Shown one piece after another: positions 55,376-64,000 of a stretch of DNA of 64,000 bases. The notes below the pieces were generated by a model. The model searched no databases, was not told the origin of the DNA, and saw only the letters and a program-made list of their open reading frames with translations. This stretch comes from Culex pipiens pallens (taxonomy: Eukaryota; Arthropoda; Insecta; Diptera; Culicidae). How positions within the stretch are numbered: position 1 is the stretch's first letter; each line of letters starts with the position of its first letter. Where the stretch lies: assembly GCF_016801865.2 (NCBI RefSeq), contig NC_068937.1, positions 126,131,429 to 126,195,428 of the forward strand, written 5' to 3'. The position numbers and the translations under genes were made by a program.

Positions 55376-58300
55376 ATGGGCAGTACACCAAAAACGAAAA
55401 ACGGCATCTCCTTTCTACAATGGAATTGTAGAAGTTTAACCCCCAAGTTAAACGATTTTCAACAATTCGCATTCGAACGAGACTGTGATGTGTTTGCGCT
55501 GAGCGAAACGTTTCTTATCGGAGATGAGACGCCAGCTTTCCGGGGGTACAACATCATCACAGAGAGCAGGGCAGGACCAAACAGAGGTGGAGGCGTACTG
55601 ATTGGGGTCAGGAAATGCCACACTTTCAGAAAGGTCACGCTCCCGAAGCTAGGAGGAATCGAAGCAGTCGCAGTACAGGCCAGGATCAGAGGACTGGACA
55701 TTTGCATTGTGTCCGTCTATGTTCCCCCACAGGTGTCGTTAACTCGACAAAAGTTGTGGGGTATGCTTGAGCTGTTGCAGGCACCGCGACTAGTTCTGGG
55801 TGACTTTAATCTTCACAGCACCGAGTGGGGAAGTCACAAGACAGACCCTCAAGCATATCTGATTCATGAACTGTGCGACGACTTCCAGATGACCCTCCTA
55901 AACAGGGACAAGCAAGTTACGCGGATTGCAACACCACCAACGCCAACTACGTCTGGTACGAAGGCGAGTGCCATCGACTTGTCGCTCTGTTCCAACAGTC
56001 TGGCAGTTCTTTGTGACTGGAACGTGCTTCAAGATCCTCGTGGCAGTGATCATTTGCCGATCGCTATTCTGGTTAGCCATGGCCCACAGCAATCGACAAC
56101 GGTGGAGATGCCTTACGATCTGACGCGAAATATCGACTGGAAACAGTACGCGGAGGCAGTCTCCATTGGAGTTGAGTTGCGAGCAGGGTTGGCACCGCTA
56201 GAAGAATATGCGTTTCTGGCTAATTTGATCTATGACAGTGCGATACAAGCTCAGACGAAACCCGTCCCGGGACCATACATCCGAACGCGCCCTCCACTCC
56301 CCTGGTGGGACAAGGAGTGTACGGATCTCTCGGCGGCCAGGTCTGTAGCTTATGTGGACTTCTGCAAGTGTGGAATCCGAGCGAACTTCCAAAAGTACAG
56401 AGCTCTTGATCGCAGGTACAGTAATACTCTGAAGCGGAAGAAGCGAATGTACTGGCGGGAGTTCGTTGAAGGACTACCAGCAGATACGTCCATGAGCACT
56501 CTGTGGCGCGTTGCGAGGGCCATGCGTAGAGGTTCCGTTCCGAACGAGAGTGTGGAAAAATCGGACAAGTGGATATTGGATTTCGCCAAGAAGGTGTGCC
56601 CGGACTCGGTGCCGACACAACCATCATTCGACGTTGTTGATGGGAGCGATGCTAATCCTCCCTTCTCGATGGTAGAGCTCTCCATAGCACTATTGACGGG
56701 CAACAATACTGCTCCTGGTCCGGACAAGATCAAGTTCAGCTTGCTGAAGAATCTTCCGGACGTCGCCAAGCAGCGTCTGTTGAATCTGTTCAACACGTTC
56801 GTGGAGCAGAACGTAATTCCACACGAATGGCGACAGGTCCGGGTGGTTGCCATTCAAAAGCCCGGTAAACCGGCATCCGACCACAACTCGTATCGTCCAA
56901 TCAGCTTGCTGTCGTGTCTACGCAAGTTGCTGGAGAAGATGATCCTCGACCGCCTCGAACCATGGATGGAACGAGAGCACTTGCTGTCAGACACGCAGTA
57001 TGGCTTCCGGAGAGGCAAGGGAACATGCGACTGTCTAGCCTTGCTGACCACAGGGATCGACATAGCCCGTGGTAAGAAACAGCAAATGGCTTCTGTCTTC
57101 CTAGACATCAAGGGTGCATTTGATTCAGTCTCCATCGAGGTGTTGGGTGTAAAGCTTCGGCGGAGCGGTCTCAATCCGACGATGTGCAACTTCCTCATCA
57201 ACCTGTTGTCAGAAAAACACATGCACTTTGTGCAAGGTGATCTGGCAATCACCCGGATAAGTTACATGGGTTTGGCACAAGGCTCACGCCTTAGTCCATC
57301 CATGTATAACTTCTACGTCAGCGACATCGATGATTGCTTGACCGGAGACTGCACCCTTATACAGTACGCAGATGACGCAGTGGTTTCAATCGCTGCCAAG
57401 AAGGAAGTCGATCTGCTAGAACCCTTGCAAGATACCCTGAACAACTTGGCCCATTGGGCAGTTGGAAAGGGTATTGAATTCTCTCCGGAGAAGACGGAAC
57501 TAGTCGTTTTTACGGGGAAGCATGAACCGGCACAGCTCAATCTTTCTCTCTCGGGAAAGACTATCGAGCAGTCGGACCACTTCATGTACATGGGTACCAT
57601 CTTCGATCAAAAGGGAACATGGGGGAAGCACATCAACTACCTGAAGCAAAAGTGCCTGCAAAGAACTAATTTTCTGCGCAGCGTCTCTGGCAACCGGTGG
57701 GGTGCTCATCCTTCTGACCTGCTTCGACTGTACAAGACAACGATACTCTCGGTGCTGGAATATGGAAGTTTCTGCTTCCAATCAGCTGCGAAATCACGCT
57801 TGTTGGTTCTCCAGCGGATACAGTACCGATGTCTTCGCATTGTCTTGGGATGCATGCACTCAACTCACAACATGACCCTCGAGGTCTTGGCGGGAGTGTT
57901 GCCTCTGCGAACTCGTTACTACGAACTGTCTTACCGGTTCCTGATCCGGTGTGATTACAGGAATAAACTGGTAATTGACAACTTTGAAACGTTGCTGAAC
58001 CTTCACGTTGAGTCTCGGCGCATGCTTCTATATTATGACTTTATGTCATCGTGGGAGTGGAGCCCGAGCACTACGGTACAGCGCACGCCTCCGTTAACCA
58101 GCAGCACCCTGATTGGCTTCGACACGTCCATGAAAGCCGATACTCGCGGTATCCCAAACCATCTTCTGCGGGGAGTTGTACCGTCGATCTTCGCATCAAA
58201 GTACAACCATGTCCCTCCAAACAACAGATTCTTCACCGATGGCTCCAAGCTCGACGGCTGTACGGGCTTCGGTGTTTATCATGAATCTTATCAGCTGTTC

Positions 58301-59077
58301 TTTAAGCTGAAGGATCCGAGTTCGGTTTACGTCGCAGAGTTAGCCGCGGTTTACTGCGCACTGCGAATCATCGAGACCATGCCACCTGACCACTACTTCA
58401 TCTTCACCGATAGCTTTAGCTCTGTTGAGGCTATCCGGTCTCTGAAGCCGACCAGGGAGTCTACGTTTTTCCTCACGGAAATACGCAAGACTTTAAACAA
58501 CCTGGCGGCTCAGTCCTTCAGCATCACGGTGGTATGGGTCCGCGCTCATTGCTCGATTCCGGGTAATGAGAAAGCGGACTTGCTCGCCAAGAAGGGTGCT
58601 GAGAGTGGAGACATTTTTGAAAGGCCAATTAGCCTACAAGAATGCTACGGTTTTCCGAGGCAGCGTGCGCTTCTGGATTGGCAAAATCAATGGGACGACG
58701 ACACCAAGGGACGTTGGATGTATTCCATACGACCTAAGGTGCAAAGAAAAGCCTGGTTCAAGGGAATGGACTTGACGCGTGGATTCATCAGAACGATGTC
58801 CCGCCTTATGTCGAACCATTACTCGTCCAAGGCTCATCTGTACCGTATCAACATGAGTGATACGAACCTTTGCGACTGTGGGCAGGGTTATCAGGACATC
58901 GACCATCTCGTATGGGCGTGTCCAGATCACCAGGCTCACAGAATTAAGTTGAAAGATACCCTCAGGGCCCGAGGAAGACCACCAGAAATCCCGATGCGAT
59001 ACGCGCTATCTCAACTAGACCTTGATGTTCTCTATCCTATCTATCAGTTCCTCTCAGATTCCAAAATATCTATTTAG
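55376..59077 (+). CDS. LINE ORF2: endonuclease, reverse transcriptase, RNase H, 1233 aa
   Basis: Polyprotein that nicks chromosomal DNA, primes reverse transcription at the nick and degrades the template RNA. It opens at the ATG at 55376. The APE-type endonuclease (about 1-235) has QWN near 16, SETF near 43, GDFN with Asp 143 and SDH with Asp 225, all catalytic positions present. The reverse transcriptase (about 430-800) has APGPDKIK, FLDIKGAFD with Asp 577, AQGSRLSP and YADD with Asp 666 and 667. RNase H (about 945-1080) has FTDGS with Asp 955, AELAA with Glu 988, FTDS with Asp 1012 and AHCSIPGNEKAD with His 1058. A C-terminal CDCGQGYQDIDHLVWAC segment is the usual CCHC-like motif. No frameshift or stop was found, so the protein could be active. 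Confidence 0.93.
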   Translation: MGSTPKTKNGISFLQWNCRSLTPKLNDFQQFAFERDCDVFALSETFLIGDETPAFRGYNIITESRAGPNRGGGVLIGVRKCHTFRKVTLPKLGGIEAVAVQARIRGLDICIVSVYVPPQVSLTRQKLWGMLELLQAPRLVLGDFNLHSTEWGSHKTDPQAYLIHELCDDFQMTLLNRDKQVTRIATPPTPTTSGTKASAIDLSLCSNSLAVLCDWNVLQDPRGSDHLPIAILVSHGPQQSTTVEMPYDLTRNIDWKQYAEAVSIGVELRAGLAPLEEYAFLANLIYDSAIQAQTKPVPGPYIRTRPPLPWWDKECTDLSAARSVAYVDFCKCGIRANFQKYRALDRRYSNTLKRKKRMYWREFVEGLPADTSMSTLWRVARAMRRGSVPNESVEKSDKWILDFAKKVCPDSVPTQPSFDVVDGSDANPPFSMVELSIALLTGNNTAPGPDKIKFSLLKNLPDVAKQRLLNLFNTFVEQNVIPHEWRQVRVVAIQKPGKPASDHNSYRPISLLSCLRKLLEKMILDRLEPWMEREHLLSDTQYGFRRGKGTCDCLALLTTGIDIARGKKQQMASVFLDIKGAFDSVSIEVLGVKLRRSGLNPTMCNFLINLLSEKHMHFVQGDLAITRISYMGLAQGSRLSPSMYNFYVSDIDDCLTGDCTLIQYADDAVVSIAAKKEVDLLEPLQDTLNNLAHWAVGKGIEFSPEKTELVVFTGKHEPAQLNLSLSGKTIEQSDHFMYMGTIFDQKGTWGKHINYLKQKCLQRTNFLRSVSGNRWGAHPSDLLRLYKTTILSVLEYGSFCFQSAAKSRLLVLQRIQYRCLRIVLGCMHSTHNMTLEVLAGVLPLRTRYYELSYRFLIRCDYRNKLVIDNFETLLNLHVESRRMLLYYDFMSSWEWSPSTTVQRTPPLTSSTLIGFDTSMKADTRGIPNHLLRGVVPSIFASKYNHVPPNNRFFTDGSKLDGCTGFGVYHESYQLFFKLKDPSSVYVAELAAVYCALRIIETMPPDHYFIFTDSFSSVEAIRSLKPTRESTFFLTEIRKTLNNLAAQSFSITVVWVRAHCSIPGNEKADLLAKKGAESGDIFERPISLQECYGFPRQRALLDWQNQWDDDTKGRWMYSIRPKVQRKAWFKGMDLTRGFIRTMSRLMSNHYSSKAHLYRINMSDTNLCDCGQGYQDIDHLVWACPDHQAHRIKLKDTLRARGRPPEIPMRYALSQLDLDVLYPIYQFLSDSKISI

Positions 59078-59672
59078 TTTTCTTCCAGTTAGTTTCCCTT
59101 CAGTTAGTTTTCCTCTAGTTAGTATAACTCGCCTTCACACAAAGCCGTCGTTTCTGGTTGCACCGGAAGCAAAGCAAGATCGCCCCAGCAGCTGGACACC
59201 GAGTTGCGGCTGAGGACAAAACGCAAAGGCCAGCAGAGCCAACCAAGACCCCTACACAATCCCCCTTCCCTTCCCACGCCTTGTCTTTAACATCAATCCC
59301 TTCCCTACTAACCCCGAGTAGGCCGCGGGTAATCGGCTCCCCTCCCACTAACATTTACACACAAGATCCTCTGTAATTATTAAGTCAAATGTAATTACAA
59401 AAGCCGACTCGGTCCTAACCAGGTCCCAGTACCGAAAAGGACCTAATAAAAATAATTTTATGAAAAAAAAAGAGTACTTTTCAGCACGTTTCACTGGAAA
59501 AAAACAAATCCAAAGTATGTTTCCCGAAATTGCAAAAAAACATAGCTGTATTCAACTCGTTGTAAAACTTGTTTTAAAGAACTCGTCGTCTTGATCCAAT
59601 TCAAGGTTTACTGGGTTTAAAAATGCTGGAAAATCCCCTTTTTGCAACTTGTTGCATAAACTACTATTGGCA

Positions 59673-61570
59673 AGATTTCCATCAGAAAAGATTTGTATAC
59701 GTTTCACAAGCCTCTTAAACTCAAACAATACCCTCCACGACCCTAAGAACGACAAGAACTGTTCCAAAGTGAAACCTAAACCATTAGAAGGATTAGCTCT
59801 AAGAACTTGCTCCGGTCGAAACAACCCTCCTACCACAAACCGCCCACACCACGCTGTACTGATTTAGAGCGATCCAATTTCACTAATCCTTCCGCCCAGC
59901 TGTGGTGACCTGCACCCTGATCGGGAGGAACAATTTCCAGTATCCTGTGTTTCGGTTCCGGCATGGGCTCCAATCGGCCATGTCCCATCGTCGTTGTTGC
60001 GTTGGGAAGATTTTCCGGGAAACATTTACAATCATCGAGCAAATATCGGCCACACAAAACATCCACTTGCGTCTATCCCCGACACGTTTGTGTTCCCACC
60101 AGGGTGTGTGCTGCCACGACGGGACACAGTCGACTTGGTTGACCCGTGCGGGGGATCTGGCCACAAACTGGGAAGGATAAGCAAACAGGACACACGTACG
60201 CATTCGCACATACAGTTTGTACGAGGACGAAGAGTAAAATATCCATTAAATTAATTTTAATCCCAGCATGAAACCGATGGGCAGAACCGACTTGGAACTC
60301 GTTCCTTGATATCGAGGGACAGTTGATGGGGGTTTCTTGGAGCTGTTCAACAAATATTTAAACGTTTAATTTCAGAACATTTTTTTAACGAAAAGAAGAT
60401 GTTTTCAGCATCCAGCACAAAAATATTTAAAAGTTTCTAAATTTTAAAAATTTTCCATTTTACGGTAGGTACGGACCTACTCCAACTTGATACGAACAGA
60501 GTGCCTCCCCGTTTGGCGACGCTTAACTAACGACAATCGACCCGATCCTGGAGTGTCCAGTTCGGTCCAGCTATCCAGAACCGGTTGCGCGTGTGGCCAC
60601 TGGAAAAGTTTACCCGACATTGGACGGGTCTTACGAGCTTTTTCCCGGAAATTTAGTGCTTTGACCCGCTGCAGAAGTAGAACTCGTCTATGATGGTGCG
60701 GTGGGTGATCTCACTAATCGAGTTATAATCATGGTCGTCTCGTCTTCTCTGTTTTTGGCTTGCATTGTGGCAATAACCATAAAGTTCGAGAGTTGCGCTG
60801 GACGTTGGAGATACGATCTGAGAGCTTTTTGTACGAATATGTTTTTGGAACAAATGGGTTAGATGCGCTTTGAAGCGATCTGAGCGTTAAACTACTTTGA
60901 AACATTGTTGACTTTAGTCTTAAACCACTTAAATTACCATCATTTTGTTCTCTATAAAAGCAATCCATTCAATTTTCATCACATAACCTGCACTCTCTTC
61001 AATTCCCACGAGAGCTTATCTCCAGAATTAGCATCTCATTACACGCGAGGTTTAATTTTTAATCTTCATCTTTTAATCACACTACCTCCACACAACGCCA
61101 CAACTCGCATCCTATTTGGCGTTTTTTAATCGCACCAGGAATTCAACCACATCCAGGTCTTGCGAACAAAAAAAACTAGGTCAACCTCACCGGTAGAGTA
61201 GCAGCACGCTTTCGTTACACTTATTTTCGAAGAACTAAAATCTCATGCCGAAGCAGGGTTCCACTGCAAATCCCCCCCTTGAGTTGGGTGGGGTGACGCT
61301 CAACTTCCGCCCCCCCCGAAACCTTCACCACACCCTGGGAAGTAAAGATGTGTAATCACATGACTATTCATCACAAAAGTTTGCTCATTTATTTTTCATA
61401 TCTCATCATCCGGGAGCTTGTGTCGGTGAAGCCCCGGCGAGCAGAGTCAGTTGAGAATGTGTGTGTGTGTGTGTGTGTGTTTGGTTGCAAGTTTGTGTGT
61501 ATGTGTACTTTTGTAAGTGCTTTGCAGTGCACCGACAATGTTAGGGTAACCAACAATTTGAAGAAAAAGG
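59673..61570. other. Noncoding DNA with a GT microsatellite
   Basis: GC-richer patches at 59.8-60.7 kb have short frames on both strands without domains; they could be undetected exons or conserved noncoding DNA. A (GT)n run lies at 61458-61481. C-rich runs lie near 61269-61320. Confidence 0.35.
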
Positions 61571-62600
61571 ATTCATGATTCATGATTCATGATTCAATTT
61601 TGTCAATTTTGTCAATTTTGTCAATTTTGTCAATTTGGGCAGTTTTTTTTTCAATTTTGTCAATTTTGTCAATTTTGTCAATTTTGTCAATTTTGTCAAT
61701 TTTGTCAATTTTGTCAATTTTGTCAATTTTGTCAATTTTGTCAATTTGGGCAGTTTTTTTTTCAATTTTGTCAATTTTGTCAATTTTGTCAATTTTGTCA
61801 ATTTGGGCAGTTTTTTTTTCAATTTTGTCAATTTTATCAATTTTGTCATTTTTGTAAATTTTGTCAATTTTGTCAATTTTGTAAATTTTGTCAATTTTGT
61901 CAATTTTGTCAATTTTGTCAATTTTGTCAATTTTGTCAATTTTGTCAATTTTGTCAATTTTGTCAATTTTGTCAATTTTGTCAATTTTGTCAATTTTGTC
62001 AATTTTGTCAATTTTGTCAATTTTGTCAATTTTGTCAATTTTGTCAATTTTGTCAATTTTGTCAATTTTGTCAATTTTGTCAATTTTGTCAATTTTGTCA
62101 ATTTTGTCAATTTTGTCAATTTTGTCAATTTTGTCAATTTTGTCAATTTTGTCAATTTTGTCAATTTTGTCAATTTTGTCAATTTTGTCAATTTTGTCAA
62201 TTTTGTCAATTTTGTCAATTTTGTCAATTTTGTCAATTTTGTCAATTTTGTCAATTTTGTCAATTTTGTCAATTTTGTCAATTTTGTCAATGTTGTCAAT
62301 GTTGTCAATGTTGTCAATTTTGTCAATTTTGTCAATTTTGTCAATTTTGTCAATTTTGTCAATTTTGTCAATGTTGTCAATGTTGTCAATTTTGTCAATT
62401 TTGTCAATTTTGTCAATTTTGTCAATTTTGTCAATTTTGTGAATTTTGTCAATTTTGTCAATTTTGTGAATTTTGTCAATTTTGTCAATTTTGTCAATTT
62501 TGTCAATTTTGTCAATTTTGTCAATTTTGTCAATTTTGTCAATTTTGTCAATTTTATTAATTCATGATTCATGATTCATGATGCATAATTCATGATTCAT
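61571..62600. repeat. 9-bp satellite array 2, inverted, bracketed by ATTCATG repeats
   Basis: About 105 units of TCAATTTTG, the reverse complement of the 9-mer in arrays 1 and 3, at 61592-62556. Short ATTCATG tandem repeats flank it on both sides (61571-61593 and about 62560-62600) in the same orientation. Near the left end the phrase TCAATTTGGGCAGTTTTTTT recurs three times (about 61629, 61741 and 61799). Variants such as TCAATGTTG cluster at 62287-62310 and 62367-62385. Long apparent frames here are artefacts. Confidence 0.97.
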
Positions 62601-63502
62601 TACTTTATGGTCACACTATTTTCATTTTCCTATGAGATGATTCCAGCAGCTCCAGCTATGAAAACCTCCCTGCAACCTAAGCCTCCAGAGTTGGTGGCTG
62701 TTCTCATATTCTCGAAATGCCTTAGCAAAACCCTTGAGGAGGATTGCGCCTGGATTTTCTCCACTTTCCAGTTGAACAAGAGTAGCAAAAGTGCAAATAC
62801 GGAACGCCATGGAATATTTTACACAAAGTAAACACTTATAGAAGTTGCAGTCTCATCCTTTCCAAAAGGAGGCAGACCTTTCTTGTTCCGAGAGTTTGTA
62901 ACGTACCTCAGCAAAATTGCCGTACTAGGTTCGTTACAATGAAAGCATTAATTCTACAGCTCATTTAAGAGCATAGTTTCTGCAGAGAAAGTTTTTCTCC
63001 TTAAATGTAGGTCAGTCTAAACTTCGCAAAAGCAGCTACTTTGAAGCTTTAAAAATAGCACACAAAGTGGCACTCAGTAAATAAAGCTTGACTTTTGTTT
63101 TACTTGCTCTCCATTTATCATTTCTCTGGTAAAAACCATGGAGCAAAAAGACCCTCCGAAAGGAAAAGAAAAACGTCAAAAGGAGTTTTCAGGAAGCTCT
63201 TCACAAATAATAATAACAAAAAAGTTTTTCTCCTCACAAAAGTCGTCTACGTTGTCTGCCATGAACCGTGCCCTCGACCACATTCCGCGTGTTTGGCCTT
63301 GAATGGCAACTTGCCACGAGCTGGCCCCTCAAAGAGCCTCCACCGGAATGAAGAGATTAAAAGTGTTTTGCAGCCTCTCGCGGGCTGCTCGCGGAAAGTT
63401 GTGTGAATGGTAGGAAAATTGACAACCTTGAAAATTTTATCTAAATATTAAATTTTTAAGTAACAAATAAACAAATTAACAAAAAATTTATAAATAAAAA
63501 TA
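62601..63502. other. Noncoding DNA between 9-mer arrays
   Basis: About 900 bp of mixed composition; no gene, RNA or repeat copy recognised. Confidence 0.35.
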
Positions 63503-64000
63503 ATTGACAAAATTGACAAAATTGACAAAATTGACAAAATTGACAAAATTGACAAAATTGACAAAATTGACAAAATTGACAAAATTGACAAAATTGACAA
63601 AATTGACAAAATTGACAAAATTGACAAAATTGACAAAATTGACAAAATTGACAAAATTGACAAAATTGACAAAATTGACAAAATTGACAAAATTGACAAA
63701 ATTGACAAAATTGACAAAATTGACAAAATTGACAAATTGACAAAATTGACAAAATTGACAAAATTGACAAAATTGACAAAATTGACAAAATTGACAAAAT
63801 TGACAAAATTGACAAAATTGACAAAATTGACAAAATTGACAAAATTGACAAAATTGACAAAATTGACAAAATTGACAAAATTGACAAAATTGACAAAATT
63901 GACAAAATTGACAAAATTGACAAAATTGACAAAATTGACAAAATTGACAAAATTGACAAAATTGACAAAATTGACAAAATTGACAAAATTGACAAAATTG
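63503..64000. repeat. 9-bp satellite array 3, runs off the window
   Basis: About 55 units of ATTGACAAA in the same sense as array 1, practically without substitutions. One unit near 63732-63740 is a base short (GACAAATTGACAAAA), which shifts the phase of everything after it. The array continues beyond the window end. Confidence 0.97.

Larger units (their letters stand above)
52873..59468 (+). mobile_element. Complete I-superfamily LINE with 15-bp TSD
   Basis: The target duplication AAAGAGTACTTTTCA lies at 52858-52872 and 59469-59483. Between them are a GC-rich 5' untranslated region, an intact gag-like ORF1, a 265-nt spacer, an intact ORF2 with endonuclease, reverse transcriptase and RNase H, and a 3' untranslated region with CCTAATAAAAATAATTT and a short A run at the insertion point. 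EN, RT and RNase H together, with CCHC knuckles in ORF1, is the architecture of the I superfamily (I, LOA, R1, Outcast groups); the exact clade was not determined. Codon composition is much GC-richer than the flanks. A perfect duplication and two intact frames point to recent activity. Confidence 0.92.
52785..59672. repeat. Hairpin repeat family, copy C, split by a LINE
   Basis: The two parts, 52785-52872 and 59484-59672, are in reverse orientation to copies A and B: CTTACTTTTCCTGTCATTCT on the left and GCAACTTGTTGCATAAACTA on the right. The I-type LINE lies between them with a 15-bp target duplication, so this repeat is the pre-insertion site. Confidence 0.6.

Noticed and set aside
59883..60254. 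Overlapping 78-108-codon frames in a GC-richer patch
   Set aside because: Frames are open on both strands, with no recognisable motif; treated as unassigned DNA.

Overview
The window looks like AT-rich, repeat-dense nuclear DNA from an insect, most likely a culicine mosquito (Culex or Aedes type). The reasons are one divergent ionotropic receptor (IR) gene, mosquito-style non-LTR retrotransposons, a SINE with two tRNA-like modules, and many short inverted-repeat elements nested in one another. The organism assignment is inference; no database search was run. Only one host protein gene can be supported, an IR on the minus strand at 9109-10857. Almost everything else that can be named is mobile or repetitive DNA.

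Layout. 1-9100: noncoding DNA with a block bracketed by 24-bp direct repeats and carrying a tRNA-like module (407-1302), a small inverted-repeat element (4687-4930), a foldback repeat (6173-6612) and another terminal-inverted-repeat element (7006-7604). 9109-10857: the IR gene, complete from signal peptide to last membrane segment except for one in-frame TAA at codon 81. 12.2-12.6 kb: an 8-bp microsatellite. 15.06-18.25 kb: an element invaded by a 1.85-kb long-hairpin element, itself invaded by a small hairpin MITE. 21.77-26.14 kb: a terminal-inverted-repeat element with a 5-bp target duplication whose loop contains a CR1/L2-like LINE with one nonsense codon. 27.5-29.7 kb: another foldback. 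31.1-36.7 kb: a field of degenerate short repeats based on AAATTGTCTTC, invaded by at least five elements (a MITE, a 1.35-kb palindrome, a hairpin repeat, a hAT-type element and a TAGGGG-ended element). 39.05-40.86 kb: a 1.8-kb array of the 9-mer ATTGACAAA. 43.08-43.49 kb: a SINE with a perfect 12-bp target duplication. 44.2-45.1 kb: an uninterrupted copy of the 15-18 kb element. 48.09-50.03 kb: a second, nearly perfect long-hairpin element. 50.96-52.20 kb: a second TAGGGG-ended element. 52.87-59.47 kb: an apparently complete, intact I-superfamily LINE (ORF1 gag-like, ORF2 endonuclease-RT-RNase H) with a 15-bp target duplication. 61.57-62.60 and 63.50-64.00 kb: two more arrays of the same 9-mer, the first inverted.

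How the parts relate. The I-type LINE could supply its own retrotransposition machinery. The SINE and the TIR elements carry no enzymes and depend on proteins encoded elsewhere. Nesting gives relative ages: the degenerate repeat field and the TGCCTTCCTC element are old; the long hairpins, the small hairpin MITE, the SINE and the I-type LINE are younger. The 9-mer arrays are open in most reading frames only because the unit length is a multiple of three; they are not genes.
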